Positions 50,730 to 59,965 of a stretch of DNA of 64,000 nt are shown piece after piece. Both the position numbers and the translations under genes were made by a program. The stretch lies in contig CM030931.1 of NCBI GenBank assembly GCA_018136815.1, positions 9,993,072-10,057,071 of the forward strand, written 5' to 3'. Origin of the DNA: Isochrysis galbana. Taxonomy: Eukaryota; Haptophyta; Isochrysidales; Isochrysidaceae. The notes under the pieces are model-generated. The model worked only from the letters and a program-made list of their open reading frames with translations, was not told the origin of the DNA and did not search any database. Within the stretch, counting starts at the first letter, position 1, and each line of letters opens with the position of its first letter.

Positions 50730-52340
50730 CCAAGGTGAACAAACATGGTGAGGCGTGTCGTGTTGGGGGGCACAGTCGGCTTGATCGGCTGCTCATTCTA
50801 CGCCACTAGAGCATGCCCTCAATCTTCGGTACCATCGACAGCAGTGTCCAGTGTCAATTGAGAGCAGAACGGCGTCAAGCTAGAACTACACTTGGGAAGA
50901 AGATGGAAATTGATCGTTGGACATGCTTCTAAAGGTGCTGCCGACAAAAGTCATGTAGTAGCATATCATGGGCGCGGCTGGTTACGCCTTGCACGGCAAA
51001 GCTTGCAATGGTGTGAACTCAGCAGATCAGGTAATACAGGTGTGAAATCAGCAAATATGTTTCAATATTTGCAATTGATCAATTTCGGGTGCGCATGCAT
51101 GGACAACGCCTAGCGTCATCTATATACTACTACTGCTGCTTTCATCATGTGTGGCGTCTTGAAGAACCCGGACACGCCCGCCGCCGGTCTCGGCCTCAGA
51201 GATTAGCCCTCGACAGCGGTACTCGCGGCCTGACCCTGGGTGGTAGGCGTCTTTGCTGCGGTTATGTTGAGATGCAGCAAAAGATGATGAGGTGGAGATT
51301 TCGCAGTCGCGACTGGCAGTCGCAGTGCAATAGAAATTGCATGTAATGATCTCTTCCGCGGCGGCTGTAAGAAACGCGGCGGCTTTAAAAACATCTGGAG
51401 AATCTGGGCTATCACCTATTGTTGGCGCAGTTATTTACTACCGTCCTACAGACATCGAACATCGCCCTTCATTTCCCCTCCATTCCCCCATCGTCATTCC
51501 CCTATCGTTAGGTCGCGTTCCGTCAAATACAAATATGAAATATGGGACATAACTCAAGTTGAGCCATCAAATGTCCATACAATAAAGATGTGTAGCGAAA
51601 CTCTGTTCACCTTGGCTTCCACGCCAAACATTGCCAGCCCGAGAGACGCCGCCGTTGAGAATGGCGTGGATTAGCTCGAAATCGTCGGAGTTCTGGTAGA
51701 GAGAGGCTACCTCATTGTCGCATCCGCGATCGCCCATTTGGGTGTCTGGACGGGGAACGAACGGCGAACGAAGGGCTGTGGGGCGGCGAGGCGCTCCTAG
51801 CGGCCCTAGTGTGTTGGGTTTTAAGAGATTGTTAGACCTACAAAGAACTCTTCCCTCAGGGAGGGAGCCTAGGCTGCTTGAGTGCAGCGACGCAGCGAAC
51901 AACGACGGACAACGAAGCTGAGAACAACAGGATACACAGACTCACGAACATACCGGAATCATTCACCCAAACCAAGCAAATTATCAAGCAACCGCGACCC
52001 CAAATCACCGATAACTCAAACACGTCGCGAGAGACGGAAAGAGAGAGCGAGAGAGAGAGAGAGACTCCGCAGCGACGGCCGGAGCGTGTCTCCGTTGTAA
52101 CTTCCCACGTAGCGGAGAGTCCGAAGGGGAGCGTCACCATGTCGCGCGACCACGGCGATCACTTTGGATACAGATCGCGACGAGATATCTTCACGACAGA
52201 GAAAATCTTGCCGTTGAGCGTGAACCTTCTAGACGCTTCTAACGAACAACCCTGTGGAGCAACCAAGGGGAAGAAACACCAAAGGGGCCAAGGGCTTGCA
52301 TGTAACTTGCATCAAGGGGAAAGATTCCCTCACCTAAGGA
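50730..52340. other. Intergenic with part of repeat R
   Basis: 51385-51500 matches the 5' part of repeat R (AAAAACATCTGGAGAATCTGGGCTA...ACATCGCCCTTCATTTCC) and is joined to a short form of the dispersed word at 51512-51527 (GTCGCGTTCCGTCAAA). A minus-strand frame at 51567-51902 and a plus frame at 51878-52340 have no recognised domain. Confidence 0.45.
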
Positions 52341-52351
52341 GCGAACCTAGA

Positions 52352-52580
52352 AAGTCGCGTTCCGTCAAAAGAGGGCCAGGTTATTTGTTTTCTTTTCAGT
52401 CTGTACAATTACAAGGCCCACTAAGTTTTCTTTTTGTTGTATTCTTTTCAGTCTGTACACTTACAAGGCCCAATATTATTATTGCAAGGTTATTTGGTTT
52501 TCTTTTTGGTCTATTGTTACAATTACAAAGTGTTCTCATAGTATTGTCTTATTTGTTTTCTTTTTGATCTATTAATACAA
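52352..52580. repeat. 29-bp dispersed word, copy 4, and tandem T-rich units
   Basis: The word (52352-52380) is followed by four ~40-60-bp units of the type TTTGTTTTCTTTTTGATCTA then TTACAATTACAA. These reach the stop codon of the minus-strand cap methyltransferase-like frame, so they form its 3' flank. Similar TGTTTTCTTTTT stretches follow the word at 17.9, 30.6 and 41.5 kb. Confidence 0.7.
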
Positions 52581-53546
52581 TTACAACCAGTCAGCTCCAG
52601 TTTTCGACAACCAGTCAACTCCAGAAGGTGCCATGTCGGTGCTTGGCACACGTCCAGCTTGCTTGCGAAAGGCGAACGAGAAGTAGAGTTGCGCAACTTG
52701 CGCCTCTTTCTCACTCAGAACTGGCAGTGATTGGCCTCCACGCCCGTCCCTGCCGCGCATTTTGCCTACCGCTCTGTACATTGATTCAATGGCAATCGGG
52801 ACAAGGCCATGAGCTTCTGCCAATCGGGTGAGGGTGTCGCGCCAGACAAGATATTCGTGTGCATCGGTTAGGTCGTCAGAATCTTGTGTGACAGTGTCCT
52901 GCAAGCTGAAGCACAGCCCATGACCAAACTCATCGTCGTGTTGTGGGCCGATGCGTAAGCTGCCTCCATCTTCCGTCTTCCCCCCTGGGTTTGCTTCCGC
53001 TTGTGCGTTTTGCGCATGCCCGCCGTCGCCTCGCTTACCGTCACGGCGACCAGTTTCAGGTACCATACTACCCTCCGCCGCCCTAGTCCTATGGGCCATT
53101 TGCGCGTCAACACGCTTCAAGCGCAGCACAAAGGGAAACTCGGGCGGCTCCAATGTCACTGAATTCTTACCGTCCAACACCTTGAGCACAGCGCTCGCGT
53201 CGGGCGCTGTGCCAAAGAACACACCGCCGGCGGAGTCGCGCACAAGATACTGCGAAGAAGAGTGCTCGTCGCGCGGGGAGTAGTAGTCGTGCACCGACGA
53301 AGGGTGGTAGTCGTCGGTGCGCGGGTATCGCCACGCGTCCCTGAGTTGCGCGCTGCGTTGGTTGGACAGGCGCGCTCGCCGGACGGCACTTTGGTTGAGT
53401 GTCGTCATCGCGCGCGCGAGCGTGGGGGCTGTTTGCATTACGCTTGATATAATTTTGGGGGGAGGGGGATCTTTCTCTCTCTCTGCGACGCGCGCGGTAC
53501 ACCACAGAGCCGTGGTTCCTCCGGCGGCGGCGGCAGACCTTCGCAT
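52581..53546 (-). CDS. mRNA cap guanine-N7 methyltransferase C-terminal half (truncated)
   Basis: A 321-residue frame from the ATG at 53546. From ~residue 95 it matches the C-terminal half of RNMT/Abd1 enzymes: GGVFFGTAPDASAVLKVLDG (GG-x-F-I-G-T-x-P), EFPFVLRL, then an acidic insert, GHGLCFSLQDTV, HEYLVWRDTLTRLAEAHGLV (EYLV cap-pocket motif) and LSEKEAQVAQLYFSFAFRKQ. The family's N-terminal SAM-binding part (the VLDLGCGKGGD-type motif and DIS motif) is absent; instead there are ~90 low-complexity basic residues. No upstream exon with these motifs is seen to 54 kb. Activity is therefore unlikely; it may be a 5'-truncated gene copy. Its 3' flank has the dispersed word, as with the other gene fragments. 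Confidence 0.7.
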   Translation of the reverse strand: MRRSAAAAGGTTALWCTARVAEREKDPPPPKIISSVMQTAPTLARAMTTLNQSAVRRARLSNQRSAQLRDAWRYPRTDDYHPSSVHDYYSPRDEHSSSQYLVRDSAGGVFFGTAPDASAVLKVLDGKNSVTLEPPEFPFVLRLKRVDAQMAHRTRAAEGSMVPETGRRDGKRGDGGHAQNAQAEANPGGKTEDGGSLRIGPQHDDEFGHGLCFSLQDTVTQDSDDLTDAHEYLVWRDTLTRLAEAHGLVPIAIESMYRAVGKMRGRDGRGGQSLPVLSEKEAQVAQLYFSFAFRKQAGRVPSTDMAPSGVDWLSKTGADWL

Positions 53547-53559
53547 ATCCTAGCGCGAC

Positions 53560-54095
53560 TACCCCCGACAGCCTAAAATCCCTATACGTAATAGCATGGA
53601 GATACATCATCAGAGACTTCTACAGAGTAGAATATGAGTCATATGAATTTCACTACATACCAGCATTGGAAGCCACGCTCATAAGATTCTCTACCCTGGT
53701 GAGAGGCCGCGCTCTGCCGAGCCTCTACAACTCGGCGAGAACCGGTAAGGCCGCCCAGGGAAGAAAACCCAAGATCAAAACCCCGCGGGAACTTAGTACA
53801 CCAATATTCACGGAGGACCGAAAGGGTAGATTGAAAATGAAAATGAGCGACACCCTAACTAAGCCAAGTGGCGGAAGCGCTTGGCCTAGCGGAGCGGCTG
53901 GCCTGAGACGCACCTACAACCCGCCCCGAGCCCAACTTGAAGGCGCTAAAACACCGCGCAACACAAAGAGCTTCAAGGACGACAAGACGCCCGAACGACA
54001 CGAAAAATAAATAGGCCACCCAGTGACACAGGAGAAAGGCGAGAACATTCGCTGGGGACAAGTGCACCCGATCCAACCCAACTCCCCCCAACAAC
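53560..54095. other. Intergenic, unique DNA
   Basis: A plus-strand frame at 53666-54010 is Lys-rich but begins without ATG and matches nothing known to me. Confidence 0.35.
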
Positions 54096-54099
54096 CAAC

Positions 54100-54225
54100 A
54101 ACCTGAGCCCCTAAGTAGAGCACAAGGGGAGGAGCCGCAAGGCGGGTAGTGGGGAGTGAGGAGGGAAGGAGCGTGGCTACGAAAATAGATCTCAGTGCCG
54201 CGCGCGCGGCGAGAATATTAAAAGG
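54100..54225 (+). mobile_element. 5'-truncated retroposon copy
   Basis: CCCCTAAGTAGAGCACAAGG, GAGCCGCAAGGCGGG and the GCGGCGAGAATATTAAAAGG end match the last ~150 bp of the retroposon at 45976-46724. The next copy is inserted right at its tail. Confidence 0.6.
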
Positions 54226-54790
54226 TTTTTTTTTCTTCCTCCTGTGTCTCCGAGTGGGCGGCCGACTCTGTCCCGACTTATCCTTTAAACAGGAGCGGGA
54301 CTTACCGATTTTTCAGTGGGCGGAGCTCTCGCTCCGCCCACCCCCTTCTCTGCGCCTCTCTCCCCTCTCCTGCGGCACGCGCGATGGCGCGCCTGCGGCA
54401 GGCCTCCAGCTGCCCTCTGGCGGCCCCTGGAGGCTCCTGGAGGCCAGCTTAGGGGGCAGAGGAGCAGAGGAGGCTGGGGCTGGGCCCTGGCCTCCCCTGC
54501 CTCTACCTCGTTGGCGCTCCTGAGCCTCTGGGGCCCCCACGCTGAACCTGTCTGCCTGTCGACCAGGGGGGGAGGGGGGGTTGGAGCAATGGGCTGGCCA
54601 CGAGGGGCCAGGATAGGGCGAATGGGGCGAGCCTGTGGGGAAGGGAGTGGATCAGTAGGGCAGTGGCCTCCTGGCAAGCCATCAGGCATGCCAGGAGGAT
54701 GGGTGGTTCCTCCCCCATGGCAGGGGAGGAGTGGAGAGAGGGGGTGGCTCGTGCCGCCCCCGCATGGGTCAACCAAGTATAAACTTAGTT
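54226..54790 (-). mobile_element. Retroposon copy, inverse orientation
   Basis: On the minus strand it begins with hairpin AACTAAGTTTATACTTGGTT (54790-54771) and runs through CACGAGCC, GGAACCACCCATCCTCCTGG, the CCAGCGAGGTAGAGGCAGG-type region and GTAAGTCCCGCTCCTG to an A9 tail (T-run at 54226-54234). No clear target duplication remains. Confidence 0.75.
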
Positions 54791-54794
54791 GACT

Positions 54795-55245
54795 CAGCAC
54801 ATTGACAGGTTTGGTTTGGGGCTGGGTGTTAACAGGTCAGATGTTGCCCACTACTGGGTATTAATGGTATTAATTTGTTAACGGGCTTAACCCAGCCCTA
54901 GCCTTGCATTCCGGGCTAGCTAGTCAGTAGTGCTTAAGTGTGAACTCTGGTAATAGTACTACTAGTAGTAATGTTCAAGAATCCAGAATAGAGGAGAGGA
55001 GAGCAGCAGAGTGAAACGCCCGCCTCCCCTCGCGCTCCCTCTCTGCGCTCTCTTGCGCGGACCGAACGAACGCTTGACGCTTTAAAGGCAGCTAGCTGCT
55101 TGGCTGCTTGGCTGCGGGTGCGAGCGGAGGTGCTGCGTGGTTAGAGAGAGAGGCCACATCGACGAGGGCTCAAGAGGGCCGGGGAAGGGCGGTAAGGGGA
55201 GGCGCAAGGCTGGGGTGAGGCGAAATAACACTTTGCTAAGGCAGT
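54795..55245. other. Upstream region of the matrixin gene
   Basis: Unique DNA with GA-rich patches (54985-55012, 55141-55152) just before the start codon. No other gene. Confidence 0.4.
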
Positions 55246-55250
55246 GTTGC

Positions 55251-57320
55251 ATGGCGCCCTCTCTCGTGATGGCTTGCACGCTCATGGCTGGAGCGCGCGC
55301 GTGGATCACCACCGGCCAGCAGCTTTACGGCGCGCAGATCGATGAGTGGCGGCTCGAGACGAGGAATGATTCGAACCTTGGCGACCCGAACTCTGTGCCG
55401 GCAAAGTACCTGTCCAGGGGCAGGCTCTGGAGCATGCCTGAGGACCAGTCGAGCACGCACGGGCTAGGTGGCGGTATCACGTGGGCCTGGGATCCAATTC
55501 TGTGCGGCAAACTCCTCCCGCTCTTCGACGAGCGCTTCTTCAATTTCGTTACGTGCGATGACATCAAGGCAGCACTCGTTCGAGGCTTCGAGTCTTGGTC
55601 GCGGAACAGCCGGTACATCAAATTTTACGATGTGACGGCACAGTGCGAAGGCCTAGGCCAGCTCACACCAGATTGCCCGCTAGCCGAGGTATGGGTCGGG
55701 CCGCTGGAATGCCCGTACGCAGCCGACATGTGCAACGCATCCACGGTCTCCACTCAGGTTCGGACAGCAGCGTCCGCCACACCGACTGTTGTCCTAACTA
55801 ATGACTTCCGCTTCACGAATGGTCAGCGCAATATGTACATACGCAAACAACGGCCAACATTTGAGATTGTGGGCGGAACTCTGCTCTTCGATGTTGGGGT
55901 CGACAACCCAAAAATGTGCTGGTACTTGGACTCGACCTTTTGCAGCGGCTTCCATGACCTGAAGTCGGCGTTCTGGGGACAGACCGACGCCGATCGATCG
56001 AGCAATGCATTCTGGCTGCTTTCCTTCTTGATCTGGGGCTTTTGGTTGCTGTGGCATGCCTACGTCTGCTACTGTGCATTCTTTATACTATTCCCGCGGG
56101 AGAGCACGAGGGACAAGTTGGTCAAGGAACTTCGGGAAGCCGCAGTGAGCATGAGCTGGAAAGAGTGGAGCGACCTGTCGGACGTGCGGAAGACGTACTT
56201 CTTGGCGGTTCTAAAGCGATTTGCTGAGTATCGCACGATTTGGATCGCGCTCTCTGCGATTCTGACAATTGGTGTTCCGGCTTTGTACTTCAAGGTAGTG
56301 ATGCCTTGTTGGAGCTGCTATGACTTTGAGGGCGCCGTGGTCCATGAAGTCGGGCATCTCTTGGGGCTCGGCCATCCCGGGTATGCCGTCGCCCCCCCCT
56401 CGTACTCTGGTGGCGTCCAAGGCGATCCTGGCTACGATGTATACAACGAGATCCTCACGAATGGCAGCAACTTTGATGCTCACTCGTGCAATCATGTGTG
56501 GGACAGCGTGAAGGCAGGCACGCCTGCTGGAGTTGAACTGAGCAAGGCCACCGGTCTGCGGCCGTCTGTGATGGAGGCCTTCACGCAGCACAACCCGCGA
56601 CAGTGTCTCTTCGAGGACGATGTGGAAGCACTCCACACGCTCTACCCAGACTGTACCGGTGCTAGCTTCACTGGTGTGAGTTGCGTGAAGGTGAGCTTGA
56701 AAATTGGTCTTGTGCGGATTCTCATCTTCTTGGCGATCCCGATCTTGGCGATGCAGCTCATCCTCCTGCTTGTCGACCACTACATTGATCACCATCGCAT
56801 CCAAGAGCTTAATCGCTACAAGCAGGCCAAGAGCGACGCCGAGGGGCTGCCTGACGTAGCCTCCATCGACAAGCCAGCCAAGTTGCCAACACACAGCAGC
56901 AGAAAAGTTGTACCGGAGCATATGCACCAAGATCAACCTGGGCCATCGTCGTCAGACAACATTGCGCGAGAAAGCTCAGCGGCAACCTCTGCCACACCTG
57001 TAAGAACATCTCATGCCGCTCCAGAACTGCAGGCGCTCAGGCTGTCCAACCACAGCCAAGAGGGGGCCCATGGGTCGCCGAGTCCAGGCGTGCGTGCCTC
57101 AATTCCAGGGCCACCTTCTCCCAGCCCAACCGGACGCACGCGTGCCAGCACACCTAGGAATGCCGCTACCCCTCATCGGAGAGAAGGAGGTGCGCGACTA
57201 AATTTTGCCGGAGCAGCTCTTGCGAATATCCGGCCCGAACCCAATTTGGAAGGTGATAGGGAGAGTGGCAAGTTGCCACCCCTGCCGTCGCGCTTGCCCA
57301 TGCCCATTTCTGAATCGTGA
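55251..57320 (+). CDS. Membrane matrixin-like zinc metalloprotease (M10)
   Basis: A single-exon 689-residue protein from the ATG at 55251; the frame extends upstream only without ATG. Residues 1-17 are a signal peptide (MAPSLVMACTLMAGARA). Residues ~65-240 resemble the matrixin beta-sheet half (WAWDPILCG, GFESWSRNSRYIKFYDV, MCWYLDSTFC). Two transmembrane helices follow (~254-281 FWLLSFLIWGFWLLWHAYVC and ~326-349 TIWIALSAILTIGVPALYF) before the active-site helix HEVGHLLGLGH (365-375). The Met-turn SVMEAF and the family's closing DDVEALHTLYP come next. A third helix (~485-508) precedes a Ser/Pro-rich cytosolic-type tail. So the catalytic domain is split by membrane segments. It could cut cell-wall or scale proteins; the substrate is unknown. 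Confidence 0.85.
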   Translation: MAPSLVMACTLMAGARAWITTGQQLYGAQIDEWRLETRNDSNLGDPNSVPAKYLSRGRLWSMPEDQSSTHGLGGGITWAWDPILCGKLLPLFDERFFNFVTCDDIKAALVRGFESWSRNSRYIKFYDVTAQCEGLGQLTPDCPLAEVWVGPLECPYAADMCNASTVSTQVRTAASATPTVVLTNDFRFTNGQRNMYIRKQRPTFEIVGGTLLFDVGVDNPKMCWYLDSTFCSGFHDLKSAFWGQTDADRSSNAFWLLSFLIWGFWLLWHAYVCYCAFFILFPRESTRDKLVKELREAAVSMSWKEWSDLSDVRKTYFLAVLKRFAEYRTIWIALSAILTIGVPALYFKVVMPCWSCYDFEGAVVHEVGHLLGLGHPGYAVAPPSYSGGVQGDPGYDVYNEILTNGSNFDAHSCNHVWDSVKAGTPAGVELSKATGLRPSVMEAFTQHNPRQCLFEDDVEALHTLYPDCTGASFTGVSCVKVSLKIGLVRILIFLAIPILAMQLILLLVDHYIDHHRIQELNRYKQAKSDAEGLPDVASIDKPAKLPTHSSRKVVPEHMHQDQPGPSSSDNIARESSAATSATPVRTSHAAPELQALRLSNHSQEGAHGSPSPGVRASIPGPPSPSPTGRTRASTPRNAATPHRREGGARLNFAGAALANIRPEPNLEGDRESGKLPPLPSRLPMPISES

Positions 57321-57372
57321 GCTGGACGCGCTTGTTCCCATTGCTGAATCGTGAGCTGGACGCGCTTGTGCA
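57309..57372. repeat. Direct repeat spanning the matrixin stop codon
   Basis: CTGAATCGTGAGCTGGACGC and the following GCTTGT occur twice with a 34-bp spacing (from 57310 and 57344). The TGA stop lies in the first copy; the duplicate lies in the 3' UTR. Confidence 0.85.
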
Positions 57373-57379
57373 TTGATGT

Positions 57380-57690
57380 GGCTGCCGGGGCTCCTTTCCG
57401 GCCGCCCCCGCGTTGTGGCGCATGCGGTGCGCAAGTGCAAGGTGTGTGGTTTAAAGGAGTGCGAGTGCGGTGTGGTGTGTAAGTGCAAAGAGCTCTCCTA
57501 GTACCTAGCAGCGTATATATCTTTAAGATAACTTTCTTGGGGTATGTGCGAACACTTTTTATGTTCGGTATGTATGGTATTGGTATTCAATAACAAAATC
57601 TGACGGTGGGGTTGGAGCTTGGGTGGGGTTGGATGGAGCTTGGTGGGGTTGGAAGCTTGGATGGGGTTGGAGCTCGGGTGCCCTTGGATA
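57380..57690. other. Intergenic with GGTTGGAGCTTGG tandem units
   Basis: 57605-57685 has four to five short units of GGGGTTGGAGCTTGG or GGATGGGGTTGGAG. No gene. Confidence 0.5.
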
Positions 57691-57872
57691 GATAGGGCTT
57701 CTGCAAATGCCTTCATCCCCTCATCGCCAGCAAAGTTGTGTTGTACGTGAGATCGAGATTTTCGAGATTGTTCAAGGCTCCCTCGGCCTTGGCAAATGTC
57801 TTCATTCCCACGTACCCAATCTTGTTGTATGAGAGATCGAGATATTTGAGATTGTTCAAGGCGCCCTTGGAC
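57690..57872 (-). pseudogene. Leucine-rich-repeat gene relic
   Basis: On the minus strand, in the right frames, it reads GALNNLKYLDLSYNKIGYVG, MKTFAKAEGALNNLENLDLT and MKAFAEAL, two to three ribonuclease-inhibitor-type LRRs. A frameshift separates the last repeat. It abuts the hairpin at 57873-57892, the border of a mobile element. Confidence 0.7.
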
Positions 57873-58065
57873 AACTAAGTTTATATACTTAGACGCGATC
57901 GAGCGCGCCGTCGCGACTCCCCTACTCCATCGGGTCCCCCGCCGAGGGCGCCCTGACGAATTGGGATGGCCCATAGGGCCTGAGGGCAATGAGGAAGGGG
58001 CCAAGCCGGCGGCAGGCGCGGCTGAGGGAACGACTTCGGAGGTGCTGACGGGCTGAAGCCCGCCT
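57873..58065 (+). mobile_element. Hairpin-headed segment with CTGACGGGCT repeat, copy 3
   Basis: Begins with hairpin AACTAAGTTTATATACTTAG (57873-57892). It contains the complement of the repeat at 42449 and 42955 (AATTGGGATGGCCCATAGGG to GGTGCTGACGGGCTGAAGCC). Confidence 0.6.
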
Positions 58066-59077
58066 TGCGAAAGTCGGCTACGTCTTTGTACATTTCGCGA
58101 AATTGATTCGCGCAATCCGCCGTAACCATAATTTCCCATGGACCGGAGGCGCTCTTAGACAAAAAGTCAGGTTCCAGGTCGACGCCTTCGAGTTTGTTGA
58201 GATGCGCAACAATGGCGCTCAAGGTCTCTTCTTCTTTAGCCTTGTGGCCCTTCTCGTACGCCGTGAAGGTGATGATGATTTTGTGAGAGTCTGGGAACTC
58301 GGCCTCTTCCTCGGGCTCGGGCTCGAGGTCTTCGTCGAGTAGGGCCACCTGTGTGGCCGTGGAGGGAGACGAGGTTAGTCTTTTGTTTGGTCGTGTTCCT
58401 CTAGGGCCCAATGGGCTCAGTGTGCCTTCAGCGCTACCGCTTCCTCTCAAGGATTTTGAGTGGGGTGTATTTTGTGTTGGCCCAATTTCGAATTTCGTGT
58501 TGGTGTTTGTTGTGGTGGGCCTCTGAGGCCAGTGTCGTGCTCGTCACCCTGGCGCCCGAGACGCGGCCTTCTGCCCGTCCTTCGTCGTCGCTGTAGAGTG
58601 CCTCTCCGGGTGTCGTCTTCTCTGTTGTCTCTGTCCCCCTTGTTGGGGGCCCACAGCTGTTCAGTGTTCTTGACCTTTGTCAACATACCCCCATGGGGGT
58701 CTTGTCTATGATGGTGCCGGGCCAGCCCCTCGTGCCGGAGCACGAGGGCGGTACCGCGGCTGTGTAGGGGCCAGGCCCGGAGGCCTTCCCTGTTGGAACG
58801 TCCCTCTTGTGTGGTGTGGCTGGGGTGGCTGTGTGGAGTGATGTGGGTGTGCTGCATGCTGGCTGCTGCCAGCATGCAGGCTGTTGTGTCTCCGTTCTCG
58901 GGGGTGGGCGGGCGCGGCCCGCTGGCTCCTGTGCCCACCTGGTCGGGCGGGTCGTCTTGGCGTGGTCGCTCCGGCGACAGTGGCGTGTCCATGAACGCTT
59001 CGTCCATGGCGGCGAGGGCGGCGGCAGCGAGGGCGGGAGGCGGCGCGCGCTCCATGACCCTATCAGTTTACTGATAG
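57881..59077 (-). mobile_element. MDTPLSP retroelement ORF1-like region (frameshifted)
   Basis: A hairpin CTATCAGTTTACTGATAG (59060-59077) sits 4 bp upstream of the minus-strand ATG at 59055. The frame begins MERAPPPALAAAALAAMDEA and contains MDTPLSPERPRQDDPPDQ, is Pro/Gln/Arg-rich, and stops at 58447. An overlapping frame shifted by one base continues with DEDLEPEPEEEAEF and then a compact segment HKIIITFTAYEKGH, LSAIVAHLNKLEGVDLEP and WEIMVTADCANQFREM (to ~58060). That pattern of strands and helix is reminiscent of an RRM or ORF1p-type fold. No reverse transcriptase is present here. The 5' end recurs at 18.5 and 43.2 kb, so it is a repeated element and not a unique gene. Confidence 0.6.
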
Positions 59078-59080
59078 TTG

Positions 59081-59335
59081 AACCAAGTATAAACTTAGCT
59101 AGAAGGCGGGGAATGATCACCGGTCACCGCGGAGGGGCGCGGGTCACCGGACCATATCTAAGCCCTTCACCCCTATCCCCCTAGTAGTGCACGGGGGGAG
59201 TCGCCTGATGGCGGGGGGGGGAAGGGCCGGGGGAATGGAGTGTAGAAAGTTTGCTTCGTGAAAGAAAGTGGTGGGTCCACGGCCGCGTCGTGTGCGGTGG
59301 GAGCATATATAAAAAGTTTACTACTACTATTTTTA
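59081..59335 (+). mobile_element. Internally deleted retroposon copy
   Basis: Hairpin AACCAAGTATAAACTTAGCT at 59081-59100 is followed almost at once by the 3' part of the 45976 retroposon (GATCACCGG...GACCATATCTAAGCCCTT, CCCCCTAGTAGTGCACGGGG, GTCCACGGCCGCG) and an A-rich end (ATATATAAAAAG). The body is missing. Confidence 0.75.
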
Positions 59336-59339
59336 TGCT

Positions 59340-59960
59340 AAGGCCGTGTAGGCGTGCGAAGGGAAGTCCCCGCATTGTTTCGATTGCCTTTTCCAGAATG
59401 TGGGAAGTACGTTGGACGCCGGCTCCAGACGGACCGTATGAATGCGCAACAACATATAATAGGCAGCTAGCTTTAGACTATAGAGCCGAGGTATGAGGTA
59501 TGGGCATGGATGAAATGTTAGTTGGCGCGTGGCGGCCAAGCGCCGGACGGTCACGTGGCAAGCGCGCCGCTGTGCTACCCTGAAGACGTCCGTCACAAGG
59601 GATTGCACATTAGACGTTGTCGCCCTGCCCCCGCTCCCCATTCCGGGCGCCGCACCGCCATGATTGAGCTTCGCTCGCCGATGGCTTCCCCCCCCCCTCT
59701 TCCGCCGGCGATACGGAGTCGGGCAGCGAGTTTGATTCACGACTCATCGCACCAAATAGCAGAGACCCCTCTTCGTACAAATTTGCTGAAGCCGGAGCAA
59801 TGGCAAGCAAATGGGGATGACAATGCGTTACGCGCGCGCCATGCGCCACCTGTTGTGCCTACCTTAACAAGGACTCTCGACCGTATTTTGGCATTGGCCA
59901 CCGCGCATTGCTCCACATATGATGTGCATGGAGCGAGTGGCAGGTGTTACAAGAGAGTTG
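59340..59960. other. Intergenic, unique DNA
   Basis: Downstream of the ankyrin gene on the minus strand. Frames on either strand lack recognisable domains. Confidence 0.4.
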
Positions 59961-59965
59961 AAACG

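Noticed and set aside
53666-54010. Plus-strand lysine-rich 114-residue frame
   Set aside because: Starts without ATG and matches no family; insufficient evidence for a gene.
59064-59324. 8-bp direct repeat AGTTTACT around the retroposon copy at 59.1 kb as a target duplication
   Set aside because: The left copy lies inside the neighbouring hairpin and not at the element border, so it is probably coincidence.
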